17,361 bases of DNA from Cloacibacterium caeni_C (GCA_002422665.1 DITA01000002.1:1-17361); one strand, 5' to 3'. Positions 6,652 through 14,750 are shown, numbered from the stretch's first letter. Notes: generated by a model from the sequence alone, not told the origin. Numbers and translations: made by a program.

Positions 6652-9453
6652 ATGGACAGATTTTCATTTCTAAATGCAGCACATTCTCAATTTATTGAAG
6701 ATTTATATCAGCAATATTTAAAGTACCCAGATTCTATAGAACCTTCGTGGAAATCATTTTTCCAAGGTTTTGATTTTGCACTAGCAAATTATAGTGATGA
6801 TGAGGTTTCTATTACCCAATTAGCTTCTAATGTAGTCGCTACTGGGAATATTCCAGAAAACATTGAAAAAGAATTCAAGGTAATCAATTTAATTAATGAT
6901 TACAGAAGACGTGGTCACTTGTTTACCAAGACCAATCCAGTACGTGAACGTAGAACATATTCTCCAGATTTATCGATAGAGAATTTTGGTTTATCTGCAG
7001 CAGATTTACAAACCAAATTTAATTCTGCTACAGAAGCTGGACTAAATGGTGCAGCTACGCTTCAAGAAATCATCAATCATCTAGAAAAAGGATATTGTGA
7101 TTCTATCGGGGTAGAATATATGCACATTCAAAGTGTAGAAGAGAAAAAATTCATCAGAGATTGGATTAATGTGAATGAAAATCACCCAACTCTTTCTGCA
7201 GCTGAGAAAAAAGAGATTTTACATAAATTAAATCAAGCAGTAGCTTTCGAAAACTACTTACACACGAAATTCGTAGGTCAAAAACGTTTCTCTCTAGAAG
7301 GTGGGGAATCATTAATTCCTGCGCTAGACCAATTAATTTCTCGTTCTTCTCTTCATGGAGTAGATGAGGTAATTCTTGGGATGGCTCACAGAGGTAGATT
7401 AAATGTTTTAACCAATATTTTCCAGAAATCTTACAAGCAGATTTTCTCAGAATTCGAAGGAAAAGAATTTGAAGAAGATGTATTCTCTGGTGACGTAAAA
7501 TATCACTTGGGTTCATCTAAAAAAATAACTACAGCTTCTGGTGAAGAAGTAAGAATTAACTTAGTTCCTAACCCTTCTCACTTAGAAACCGTAGCTTCTT
7601 TGGTTGGCGGAATTTCTAGAGCTAAAATTGACCACACTTACCAAGGAAATGCTAAAAAAGTATTGCCAATTGTTATCCATGGTGATGCTGCAATCGCAGG
7701 ACAAGGAATTGTGTACGAAGTAGCACAAATGATGACGCTAGAAGGTTATAAAACTGGCGGAACGGTTCACATTGTTGTGAATAACCAAGTAGGTTTTACT
7801 ACCAATTATTTAGATGCTCGTTCTTCTATTTACTGTACAGATATTGCGAAAGTGACTGATTCTCCAGTAATGCATGTAAATGCAGACGATGTAGAAGCAG
7901 TAGTTCACGCTATTAGATTTGCAGCAGATTACAGAGCTCAGTTTGGTAAAGATGTATACATAGATTTATTAGGGTACAGAAAATATGGTCATAATGAAGG
8001 AGATGAACCAAGATTTACCCAACCTAGTTTATATAAAACCATTTCTAAACACCCTAATCCAAGAGAGATTTACAAGAAAAAACTTGTAGAAGAAGGGGTG
8101 GTTTCAGATGCTGTAATGTCTGAAATGGAAAAAGAATTTAAAAATTTATTAGACCAAAACTTTGATGAAGCTAAGGAAATCGAAAGAAATACCATGGCTA
8201 TTTTCATGGAGGAGGATTGGAAGGATTATGCTTCCCTAGGAAAACTTCAGCAAGTTTTAGAAAATTATAATACCACTTATGATGTAGAAAAGCTAAGAGA
8301 ATTAGCCGTTAAAATTTCTACATTACCAGCAGATAAAAAATTCATCAATAAAATTTCTAGATTATTCGAAGCCAGAGTAAAAATGGTAGAAAATAATGCG
8401 CTAGATTGGGCAATGGGTGAATTATTAGCGTATGGAACGCTTCTTACAGAAGGCAGCACCATTAGAATTTCTGGGGAAGACGTAGAAAGAGGTACTTTCT
8501 CTCATAGACATGCTGTTGTAAAAACAGAAGATAATGAAGAAGAATATGTACCATTAAAACAAGTTTCTGATAACAAATTTGATATTTACAACTCTCACCT
8601 TTCTGAATACGGTGTTTTAGGTTTTGACTACGGTTATGCGATGGCCTCTCCTAATACTTTGACGATTTGGGAAGCGCAGTTCGGAGATTTCGTAAATGGT
8701 GCTCAAATTGTTATTGACCAATATTTAGTTGCAGCAGAAGAAAAATGGAAAATTCAGAACGGTTTGGTAATGCTTTTACCTCACGGTTTCGAAGGACAAG
8801 GTGCAGAACACTCTTCAGCAAGATTAGAAAGATTCCTGAACTTATGTGCAAACGGAAACATCATTGTGGCGAATTGTACTACACCTGCGAATTATTTCCA
8901 CTTGTTAAGACGTCAGCAAAAATTCCCGTTCAGAAAACCTTTAGTGGTAATGACGCCTAAATCATTGCTTCGTCATCCAAGAGTAATTTCTACGGTAGAA
9001 GAATTAGCAAACGGAAGTTTCCAACCGGTAATTGATGATGCTACAGCTCAACCAGAAAAAGTAGAAAAATTAGTGTTCTGTTCTGGTAAACTATACTATG
9101 AGTTATTGGCAAAGAAAGAAGAATTAAATGATGACAAAGTTGCTTTGGTAAGAATCGAACAATTATATCCATTGAATCCAGAAATTATTCAAGGTATTTT
9201 CGATAAATATTCTAACAGAAAAGAATTTGTTTGGGCACAAGAAGAGCCAGAAAATATGGGAGCGTGGACGTATATGTTGCGTAATTTCCGTAACGAAAAC
9301 ATTCAAGTAATCGCTCCTGTTGCAAGCGGAACTCCAGCTCCTGGTACTCATAAAAAATTCGAGAAAAACCAAAAAGGAGTTATCAATAGAGTTTTCGGAG
9401 TAGCAGAAGAAAATGTAGATTTGGTAAGACCTATTACCACAGTAAATGACTAA
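6652..9453 (+). CDS. sucA: 2-oxoglutarate dehydrogenase E1 component
   Basis: Thiamine diphosphate-dependent decarboxylase (EC 1.2.4.2, also called odhA) that decarboxylates 2-oxoglutarate and passes the succinyl group to the lipoyl arm of E2 in the TCA cycle. The 933 residues match E. coli SucA (933). The N-terminal segment FIEDLYQQYLKYPDSI is the E1o motif that contacts E2. MAHRGRLNVL near 244 and HGDAAIAGQG near 343, ending in NNQVGF near 376, form the ThDP/Mg-binding fold. The transketolase-like central domain has HGFEGQGAEHSSAR near 711, and RQQKFPFRKPLVVMTPKSLLRHP is characteristic of E1o. There is no fused E2-like domain of the actinobacterial Kgd type. The stop codon is only 3 bases before the next start, so the downstream gene and odhB are probably in the same operon. 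Confidence 0.97.
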   Translation: MDRFSFLNAAHSQFIEDLYQQYLKYPDSIEPSWKSFFQGFDFALANYSDDEVSITQLASNVVATGNIPENIEKEFKVINLINDYRRRGHLFTKTNPVRERRTYSPDLSIENFGLSAADLQTKFNSATEAGLNGAATLQEIINHLEKGYCDSIGVEYMHIQSVEEKKFIRDWINVNENHPTLSAAEKKEILHKLNQAVAFENYLHTKFVGQKRFSLEGGESLIPALDQLISRSSLHGVDEVILGMAHRGRLNVLTNIFQKSYKQIFSEFEGKEFEEDVFSGDVKYHLGSSKKITTASGEEVRINLVPNPSHLETVASLVGGISRAKIDHTYQGNAKKVLPIVIHGDAAIAGQGIVYEVAQMMTLEGYKTGGTVHIVVNNQVGFTTNYLDARSSIYCTDIAKVTDSPVMHVNADDVEAVVHAIRFAADYRAQFGKDVYIDLLGYRKYGHNEGDEPRFTQPSLYKTISKHPNPREIYKKKLVEEGVVSDAVMSEMEKEFKNLLDQNFDEAKEIERNTMAIFMEEDWKDYASLGKLQQVLENYNTTYDVEKLRELAVKISTLPADKKFINKISRLFEARVKMVENNALDWAMGELLAYGTLLTEGSTIRISGEDVERGTFSHRHAVVKTEDNEEEYVPLKQVSDNKFDIYNSHLSEYGVLGFDYGYAMASPNTLTIWEAQFGDFVNGAQIVIDQYLVAAEEKWKIQNGLVMLLPHGFEGQGAEHSSARLERFLNLCANGNIIVANCTTPANYFHLLRRQQKFPFRKPLVVMTPKSLLRHPRVISTVEELANGSFQPVIDDATAQPEKVEKLVFCSGKLYYELLAKKEELNDDKVALVRIEQLYPLNPEIIQGIFDKYSNRKEFVWAQEEPENMGAWTYMLRNFRNENIQVIAPVASGTPAPGTHKKFEKNQKGVINRVFGVAEENVDLVRPITTVND

Positions 9454-9456
9454 ATC

Positions 9457-9973
9457 ATGAAAAAAATTATTTACATCTTATTATTGAGTTGGTCCATCGT
9501 TACTTTTGCACAATCAAATGTAAAAGTAATAGAAAATCAGTTCTTAGATTATAATCAATTGATTGTAAAAAAAGATTTTTCTAAAGCGCTAGACCAATAT
9601 GCTCATGAAGGATTTCTAAAATTTGTGCCAAAAGAAACCATGGTGCTTATTTTTGATAAGATGTTTAATGATCCTAACATGAAATTTTCTTTGGAGGTTC
9701 CTACCATTTTAAAAGTGGAAGAATATCCTCAGAAAATACAAAATGTATCTTATGCTAAAGTTTTTTACTCTCAAAAAATGAGTGTAGAATTAGCAGATGT
9801 GGTAAATGCAAAAGATGCCGAAGAAAAACAAAAGAATATCAATCTTTATTTAGGTGCTTTTAAATCACAATTTGGTGATGGAAATGTAGTTTTCAATGAA
9901 AAAAACAATCAATTTGAGGTCATGTCATACAAAATGGCAGTTGCCAACTCTAATGAAGGTAAAAATTGGAAAT
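9457..9973 (+). CDS. Exported protein of unknown function inside the odhA-odhB operon, 3' end lost in gap
   Basis: 172 residues are visible before the run of N. A short signal peptide (KKIIYILLLSWSIVTFAQ, cleavage probably after Ala or Gln near 18-19) is followed by an alpha/beta-looking sequence with a helical region (LDQYAHEGFLKFVPKETMVLIFDKMF is interrupted here only by my spacing of segments) and several amphipathic strands such as KFSLEVPTIL. There is no lipobox Cys and no catalytic motif that I recognise. The visible part ends in NEGKNWK, which in proteins of this style is close to the C-terminus, so perhaps only a few to a few dozen residues are missing. It begins 3 bases after the odhA stop and must be followed almost directly by odhB. 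The function is unknown; its place between two cytoplasmic enzyme genes is odd for a secreted protein. Confidence 0.8.
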
Positions 9974-10093
9974 NNNNNNNNNNNNNNNNNNNNNNNNNNN
10001 NNNNNNNNNNNNNNNNNNNNNNNNNNNNNNNNNNNNNNNNNNNNNNNNNNNNNNNNNNNNNNNNNNNNNNNNNNNNNNNNNNNNNNNNNNNNN
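9974..10093. other. Assembly gap of 120 N
   Basis: An uninterrupted run of 120 undetermined bases separates the exported-protein gene from the visible part of odhB. The missing sequence must contain the end of the first gene, the spacer, and the start and lipoyl domain of odhB, so the true gap is probably longer than 120 bases. Confidence 0.98.
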
Positions 10094-10094
10094 G

Positions 10095-11087
10095 AGCGGA
10101 GCTAAACCAGAAGGTACAACTGCACCAGTTGCAGAAACTCCAAAAGTAGAAGAAGCTTCAAAAGTAGAGGCTCCAAAACCTGCTGCTACTCCAGCTGCTA
10201 CTTATGCTACCAATTCGCCATCTCCAGCTGCTAAAAAAATTCTTGACGAAAAAGGAATTGATGCTGTTGCAGTTTCAGGAACAGGTAGAGACGGAAGAAT
10301 TACCAAGGAAGATGCGCTTAATGCAACTCCTGGTGTTCCAGCAATGGGTGTTTCTTCGGGTAACAGAGCTCAAACCACTACTAAACTTTCAGTTTTAAGA
10401 AGAAAATTGGCGGCAAGATTGGTTTCTGTGAAAAACGAAACAGCAATGTTAACTACCTTCAATGAAGTTGACATGTCTGAAATTTTCAGAATCAGAAAAC
10501 AATACAAAGAAGAATTCGCTGCAAAACACGGAGTAGGTCTTGGTTTTATGTCTTTCTTCACCAAAGCGGTAACCAGAGCTTTACAGATGTATCCAGATGT
10601 AAATGCTATGATTGATGGTGATTATAAAATCAACAACGAATTCTGTGATATTTCTATCGCGGTTTCTGGTCCTAAAGGTTTAATGGTTCCTGTATTAAGA
10701 AATGCAGAAAACCTTACTTTAAGAGGAGTAGAAGCAAGCATTAAAGAATTGGCAACCAAAGTAAGAGACGGTAAAATCACCATCGAAGAAATGACAGGCG
10801 GTACATTTACCATTACCAATGGTGGTGTTTTCGGTTCTATGCTTTCTACACCTATTATCAATCCACCTCAATCTGCAATTTTAGGGATGCACAACATTAT
10901 CGAAAGACCAGTTGCGGTGAAAGGACAAGTAGAAATCAGACCGATGATGTATTTGGCGGTTTCTTATGACCACAGAATTATTGATGGTAGAGAATCTGTA
11001 GGTTTCTTAGTTGCAGTGAAAGAAGCGCTAGACAATCCAGTAGAAATTCTAATGGGTGGCGACGAAAGAAAAGCGCTAGAACTTTAA
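10095..11087 (+). CDS. sucB: Dihydrolipoamide succinyltransferase, E2 of 2-oxoglutarate dehydrogenase, 5' end lost in gap
   Basis: E2 core enzyme (EC 2.3.1.61, also odhB) that takes the succinyl group from E1 on a lipoyl arm and passes it to coenzyme A. 330 residues are visible. The first 35 or so are an Ala/Pro/Lys-rich flexible linker. The peripheral subunit-binding domain follows, with SPAAKKILDEKGID and GTGRDGRITKEDAL. The catalytic domain runs to the end: TTFNEVDMS, GPKGLMVPVLRNA, FTITNGGVFGSMLSTPIINPP spread over two strands, and the active-site YDHRIIDGRESV with His at codon 10971 and Asp at 10983. The N-terminal lipoyl domain of about 80 residues, with its lipoyl-lysine, falls in the N run. 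The TTFNEVDMS segment and the odhA gene upstream favour E2o over pyruvate dehydrogenase E2. A terminator follows the stop codon. Confidence 0.93.
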   Translation, partial: SGAKPEGTTAPVAETPKVEEASKVEAPKPAATPAATYATNSPSPAAKKILDEKGIDAVAVSGTGRDGRITKEDALNATPGVPAMGVSSGNRAQTTTKLSVLRRKLAARLVSVKNETAMLTTFNEVDMSEIFRIRKQYKEEFAAKHGVGLGFMSFFTKAVTRALQMYPDVNAMIDGDYKINNEFCDISIAVSGPKGLMVPVLRNAENLTLRGVEASIKELATKVRDGKITIEEMTGGTFTITNGGVFGSMLSTPIINPPQSAILGMHNIIERPVAVKGQVEIRPMMYLAVSYDHRIIDGRESVGFLVAVKEALDNPVEILMGGDERKALEL

Positions 11088-11137
11088 TTTCTTAGAAAAT
11101 AAAGTCATAAATATTAAGTATTTATGAAATAAATAAC

Positions 11138-11165
11138 TCCCGCTGATTTTTCGGCGGGATTTTTG
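11138..11165 (+). terminator. Rho-independent terminator after odhB
   Basis: A 6-bp GC-rich perfect stem (11138-11143 with 11154-11159) with a 10-base loop is followed by TTTTT at 11160-11164. It closes the odhA-odhB operon. Confidence 0.8.
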
Positions 11166-11166
11166 T

Positions 11167-11174
11167 TATCTTTA
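11167..11174 (+). promoter_or_regulatory. Weak candidate minus-7 element for apaG
   Basis: TATCTTTA matches 7 of 8 positions of TAnnTTTG and lies directly after the odhB terminator, 22 bases before the apaG ATG. No TTG is found at the expected distance upstream, so the call is tentative. Confidence 0.3.
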
Positions 11175-11195
11175 TTTCATCATAAAATTTTAAAA

Positions 11196-11582
11196 ATGTA
11201 TTCTTCAATTACTCAAAACATCAAAGTTTCTGTAATCCCAGAATATGATGTAAAAAATTCTTTTCCTGCAGACAATCGTTTTGTTTTCAGATATAATATC
11301 GTCATAGAAAATCTAGGAAATGATGCAGTAAAACTCATGAAAAGAAGATGGCTGATTTATGATGTAAGTTTCGGTTTTACAGAAGTGATGGGAGATGGAG
11401 TCATCGGCATGACGCCAGAATTACAACCAGGAGAGTCTTTCAGCTACTTTTCTAATGTTATTTTGCGTTCAGGAGTAGGAAATATGCAGGGAAACTACAT
11501 TTTTAAAAATTTAGAAACTTTAGAAACTTTTGAGTCTGATATTCCTAAATTTAATTTGGTTTCAGAAGTCCTTTGCAATTAG
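11196..11582 (+). CDS. apaG: ApaG family protein
   Basis: The 128 residues fit the ApaG family (about 125), a single fibronectin type III-like beta-sandwich. The pattern seen is FVFRYNIVIENLG, then LMKRRWLIYD, GDGVIGMTPELQPGESFSY, GVGNMQGNY and a final IPKFNLV strand; the GxGxxG-like GDGVIG turn and the LxPGExFxY strand are family hallmarks. In enterobacteria ApaG (CorD) has been linked to cobalt/magnesium tolerance and it is related to the ApaG domain of some F-box proteins, but its molecular role is unclear. I chose the ATG at 11196 because the upstream in-frame TTG at 11163 lies in the T-run of the odhB terminator. It stands alone between that terminator and a convergent operon. Confidence 0.9.
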   Translation: MYSSITQNIKVSVIPEYDVKNSFPADNRFVFRYNIVIENLGNDAVKLMKRRWLIYDVSFGFTEVMGDGVIGMTPELQPGESFSYFSNVILRSGVGNMQGNYIFKNLETLETFESDIPKFNLVSEVLCN

Positions 11583-11605
11583 TTTTAAAATAAAAATTCA
11601 CGTAA

Positions 11606-11637
11606 AGAAGTCGGAGCTGGTGTTCTGACTTTTTTAT
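11606..11637 (+). terminator. Terminator between apaG and the convergent exonuclease gene
   Basis: A 7-bp stem with one G-T pair (11609-11615 with 11624-11630), extendable through A-T pairs, has an 8-base loop and T-run 11630-11636. It lies between convergent stops at 11582 and 11646. It is good for apaG and weaker in the minus direction, where the trailing bases are only moderately T-rich. Confidence 0.65.
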
Positions 11638-11645
11638 TTTATAAA

Positions 11646-12200
11646 TTATAAAACTTTCAAATTTTTGCTGAAAAGCGCTGGTAATTCATCATTTTCGGTA
11701 ATTAGAAGCCTTTCAAAAGCCAATAAAGAAAGCTTCGCACATACTTCTGCATCTGCTCCAGCTCGGTGATGTGTAAATTGTATATCATGACAATTAGCGA
11801 GGTTTTTTAAACCATAACTCGTCAGATTTTTCCAAGATTTTTTTGCAATCTGTATACTACATAGATATTCTGTTTTAGGCTTGAAAATGCCATAATAATC
11901 AAGGCAACTGCGCAAAACTCCTGCATCAAAAGAAGCATTATGGGCAATCATAAGATTTCCGTAGAGCAAATCTTCTATTTCGTGCCAAATTTCGTCAAAA
12001 GTAGGAGCATGAGCTACATCTTTTGGATAAATCCCATGAACATTGATGTTGTGTGGATTGAAATAAGGGAAACTCGGTGGTTTAATGAGCCAAGTTTTGG
12101 TTTCTACAATTTCAGAATTTTCTACTACGCAGATTCCCAATTCACACGCAGAGTTTCTCTCGTGAGTAGCCGTTTCGAAATCTAATGCAACAAAATTCAT
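11646..12200 (-). CDS. DEDDh-type 3'-5' exonuclease (DNA polymerase III epsilon-like)
   Basis: The 184-residue protein is a single RNase T/DnaQ-like exonuclease domain. All four acidic metal ligands and the catalytic His are visible: D7 and E9 in LDFETAT, D92 in HNASFDAGVL, and H145 with D150 in HHRAGADAEVCA, the H-x4-D arrangement of the DEDDh class. Such enzymes remove nucleotides from 3' ends of DNA or RNA. Without partner domains it could be a proofreading-type, repair or RNA-trimming nuclease; the sequence does not decide. It is not clearly the replicative DnaQ itself. Last gene of a minus-strand operon, starting 21 bases after the glycosyltransferase stop, which is an odd companion for envelope enzymes. 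Confidence 0.9.
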   Translation of the reverse strand: MNFVALDFETATHERNSACELGICVVENSEIVETKTWLIKPPSFPYFNPHNINVHGIYPKDVAHAPTFDEIWHEIEDLLYGNLMIAHNASFDAGVLRSCLDYYGIFKPKTEYLCSIQIAKKSWKNLTSYGLKNLANCHDIQFTHHRAGADAEVCAKLSLLAFERLLITENDELPALFSKNLKVL

Positions 12201-12221
12201 GAATGTTTTTTTGAAATGATG

Positions 12222-13184
12222 TTAAAGAAAATGCTTGAAAATCAACCATTTACTTTGGTAATAGTCTTTAATTTGATTTTTGCTTCTTAATTTTAAACTT
12301 TCGGCAAACATTCCATAAAAACCAAAATGCGCTTTTAGTACTGCAATTAAGTGAGGAAATCCATCTTTCATCCCGAAATAAACGCCTGCAATTCCGTCTA
12401 AAACCAATCTTAATGGAATAATCCAAAAAAGACTAGAAGTAGGTAAATTTTTAAGAAGCATGGTCAAATTGTTTCTAAAATTAAGAAACGTTTTTTGTGG
12501 AGATTGCTTGTTAAGTGTTCCACCGCCAACATGAAAAACAGTAGATTTTCCGCAATAATAAATTTTTCTTCCCGCATTTTTGAGACGCCAACATAAATCT
12601 ATTTCTTCTTGATGGGCAAAAAATCTTTCGTCAAAACCTTTCATCTTCCAGAAATCTGCTTTTCTGATGAATAATGCACAACCAGTTGCCCAAAAAATCT
12701 CTGTTTCATCATCATATTGTCCCAAATCTTCTTCTATCGTTTCGAAAACTCTCCCTCTACAATACGGATAACCAAGATGATCAATCATTCCACCAGCTGC
12801 ACCTGCAAATTCAAAATATTTAGAATTTTTAAATGCTCTAATTTTAGGCTGAATTGCAGCAATATCAGGATTTTTCTCAAAAAGTTCTAGAATGGGTGTA
12901 ATCCAATTTTCGGTCACTTCTACATCAGAATTTAGCAAACAGTAGATTTCTTCTTTTATATGTTGTAAACCTTCGTTATAACCACCAGCAAAGCCAGAAT
13001 TTTTAGCATTGATGATGATTTTTACTGTGGGGAAATATTTTTCTACAAAAGCAACGGAATCATCTGTAGAAGCGTTGTCTATTACATAAACTGTAGCTTC
13101 GTCAGAATATTCTAATACATTGGGTAAGAATTTTTCTAACCATTTTTTTCCGTTCCAATTGAGGATAGCGATAGCAGTTTTCAA
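12222..13184 (-). CDS. Family 2 glycosyltransferase (rhamnosyltransferase-like)
   Basis: A 320-residue GT-A glycosyltransferase that transfers a sugar from a nucleotide-sugar, probably onto a lipid or polysaccharide at the inner face of the membrane. Visible GT2 features are AIAILNWNG at 4-12, IDNAST at 35-40, SGFAGGYNEG at 63-72, the metal-binding NSD at 85-87, WATGCALFIRK at 165-174 and the acceptor-base motif EEIDLCWR at 193-200. This layout is typical of the WbbL/rhamnosyltransferase-like group with a C-terminal tail. A hydrophobic, aromatic-rich stretch at about 250-295 may associate with the membrane. It begins 13 bases after the acyltransferase stop. The donor and acceptor sugars cannot be read from sequence; rhamnosyl is only a subgroup resemblance. 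Confidence 0.9.
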   Translation of the reverse strand: MKTAIAILNWNGKKWLEKFLPNVLEYSDEATVYVIDNASTDDSVAFVEKYFPTVKIIINAKNSGFAGGYNEGLQHIKEEIYCLLNSDVEVTENWITPILELFEKNPDIAAIQPKIRAFKNSKYFEFAGAAGGMIDHLGYPYCRGRVFETIEEDLGQYDDETEIFWATGCALFIRKADFWKMKGFDERFFAHQEEIDLCWRLKNAGRKIYYCGKSTVFHVGGGTLNKQSPQKTFLNFRNNLTMLLKNLPTSSLFWIIPLRLVLDGIAGVYFGMKDGFPHLIAVLKAHFGFYGMFAESLKLRSKNQIKDYYQSKWLIFKHFL

Positions 13185-13197
13185 AATAAAATTTTCG

Positions 13198-14100
13198 TTA
13201 AATAGGATAATCTTTTCCTTGGTACATCATTTCATCGGTAAGACGGTTTTTATATTTCCATCTTTTATGTGTCCAAAGCCAGTTTTCAGGTTGTTTTTTA
13301 ATGAGTTCTTCTAATAATTTCATGTATTTAATCACCAATTCTTCACCTTCGAATTTTTCGTTTTCTGGAGTGATTTCTGAGAAGGTTAATTGATATTTTC
13401 CGCGTCTTACTTTGATGATTTCAGTAAAACAAAACATGAGATTTTCTTTATTAGGCAATCTATTATATCCAGTAAAAACAGGAGTTTTTTGATTTAAGAA
13501 GTTGATGCCAAGTTGGATTTTGGTTTTAAACGGAGATTGATCTGCAGCGAAACCATAAAGAGAATTCCCATCACTTTTTTCAGTGAAAAAATGTCTCATT
13601 ACATTTTTGGTTTCTAATAATTTCACACCAAACTTCGCTCGAGATTCTATGATTTTTTGATCCCAAAAATCACTTTCTAGTTTTTTATAAATGCCATAAA
13701 AATTTTCTTGAGGAACATTGTTTTGCAAAGCAATCGCCAATTCCCAGTTAAAATTATGACCAGCCAATAAAATTACATTTTTCTTTTGTTCGTGTGCTTT
13801 TCTTAAAACATCTAGACCTTTGTAATCTACCAATTCAGAGATTTCTTTTTCAGAGATGGAAAAGATTTTAAGCATTTCTATCATAAAATCGCCAAAGTTT
13901 CTGAAAAACTTTTTGCTGATGTCATTCAGTTCTGTTTCAGTTTTTTCGGGGAAAGAATTTCTAAGATTTTCTAAAACCATTTTTTTTCGATACCCGATTA
14001 CATAATAATTTAAGTAGAAAAATACATCCGAAAAGCGATAGAGTACTTTTAAGGGAAGTTTAGAAAAAAATAATAATATTTGGAATGATATTTGGTTCAC
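13198..14100 (-). CDS. LpxL/HtrB-type lysophospholipid acyltransferase
   Basis: A 300-residue acyltransferase of the lipid A late-acyltransferase family, which adds a secondary acyl chain from acyl-ACP to lipid A at the inner membrane. Features seen are an N-terminal membrane-associated helix (about 5-36), the catalytic His-x4-acid motif AGHNFNWE (H115, E120), ADQSP at 186-190 (family form xDQ) and the C-terminal WLWTHKRWK at 274-282. The length matches LpxL (about 306). Enzymes of this family in Bacteroidota can also make other acylated lipids, so the exact acceptor is open. First gene of the minus-strand operon with the glycosyltransferase 13 bases downstream; a minus-7 element lies about 18 bases before the start. 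Confidence 0.9.
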   Translation of the reverse strand: MNQISFQILLFFSKLPLKVLYRFSDVFFYLNYYVIGYRKKMVLENLRNSFPEKTETELNDISKKFFRNFGDFMIEMLKIFSISEKEISELVDYKGLDVLRKAHEQKKNVILLAGHNFNWELAIALQNNVPQENFYGIYKKLESDFWDQKIIESRAKFGVKLLETKNVMRHFFTEKSDGNSLYGFAADQSPFKTKIQLGINFLNQKTPVFTGYNRLPNKENLMFCFTEIIKVRRGKYQLTFSEITPENEKFEGEELVIKYMKLLEELIKKQPENWLWTHKRWKYKNRLTDEMMYQGKDYPI

Positions 14101-14117
14101 GGTTCTAAATTAAGTTG

Positions 14118-14125
14118 CAAATTTA
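14118..14125 (-). promoter_or_regulatory. Minus-7 element for the acyltransferase operon
   Basis: Read on the minus strand this is TAAATTTG, a perfect match to TAnnTTTG, about 18 bases before the acyltransferase start. No clear minus-33 TTG occurs at normal spacing. It lies in a 106-base divergent intergenic region. Confidence 0.45.
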
Positions 14126-14154
14126 CAAAATCATTACTTTAGTTGTTTATTTAT

Positions 14155-14162
14155 TATATTTG
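14155..14162 (+). promoter_or_regulatory. Minus-7 element for the thioredoxin-like gene
   Basis: TATATTTG is a perfect match to TAnnTTTG. Transcription would begin near 14169, about 38 bases before the ATG at 14207. The minus-33 element is not obvious; TTG at 14143-14145 is too close. Confidence 0.45.
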
Positions 14163-14206
14163 AACCGAAATAAAAATCGAAAATACTAACTTCATCTTAC
14201 AAAAAT

Positions 14207-14749
14207 ATGAATATTAAAAAATCAATATTGAAATTGGCTTTTGTAAGCCTTTTATTGCCAACAGTTTTTTCAGCACAAACTTCTACAATGACAGAAGCTG
14301 AAAAATTAGAAGCCAAGAAAAAAGCAGAAGCCGAAAAAGCTTCTTATGCAAAACCTTATGACGAGGCAGAAAATGCAGAACAAAAAATTGCAGAATTGGT
14401 AAAAAAAGCCAAAAAAGAGAATAAAAACATCATGCTACAAGCAGGAGGAAACTGGTGTATTTGGTGTTTGAGATTTAATAATTTCGTGCAAACTACCCCA
14501 GAATTAAAGAATTTGGTAGACGAAAACTACATTTATTATCACTTAAATTATTCTCCAAAAAATAAAAACGAAAAGATTTTTGCTAAATATGGAAATCCTG
14601 GTGAGAAATATGGTTATCCTGTTTTCATAGTTCTAGATAAAAATGGAAAGCAAATTCATACGCAAGAAAGCGGTTCGCTGGAAGAAGGAAAAGGCTATAG
14701 CTTAGAAAAAGTAAAAGCATTCTTCGAAGCTTGGAAACCTAAAAAATAA
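14207..14749 (+). CDS. Exported thioredoxin-like protein with WCIWC active site
   Basis: The 180-residue protein has a signal peptide (basic NIKKSILK, hydrophobic core to about 21, cleavage near FSAQ-T), then an unusual charged Ala/Glu/Lys helix at about 28-48, and then a thioredoxin fold. The redox motif is W83-C84-I-W-C87, followed by a conserved helix; the cis-proline is likely P138 in KYGYPVFIV, and VLDKNGKQI is the usual beta-hairpin after it. It resembles the thioredoxin_7/DUF255-like exported thioredoxins of flavobacteria and probably reduces or isomerises disulfides in the periplasm. Its redox partner is unknown and no cytochrome biogenesis genes are nearby. It has its own promoter and shares a bidirectional terminator with the convergent aldehyde dehydrogenase gene. 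Confidence 0.9.
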   Translation: MNIKKSILKLAFVSLLLPTVFSAQTSTMTEAEKLEAKKKAEAEKASYAKPYDEAENAEQKIAELVKKAKKENKNIMLQAGGNWCIWCLRFNNFVQTTPELKNLVDENYIYYHLNYSPKNKNEKIFAKYGNPGEKYGYPVFIVLDKNGKQIHTQESGSLEEGKGYSLEKVKAFFEAWKPKK

Positions 14750-14750
14750 T

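Noticed and set aside
7166..7516. 116-residue minus-strand frame inside odhA
   Set aside because: Shadow of a well-supported conserved gene with no domain or promoter.
9896..10105. Short + strand frame across the N run
   Set aside because: Out of frame with the exported protein and mostly undetermined bases.
9457..10149. A 230-residue open frame running through the N run
   Set aside because: It joins the exported protein to an out-of-frame reading of the odhB linker only because N codons contain no stop; the part after the gap is not its real C-terminus.
11163..11195. TTG start extending apaG
   Set aside because: It lies in the T-run of the odhB terminator; ATG at 11196 gives the family length.
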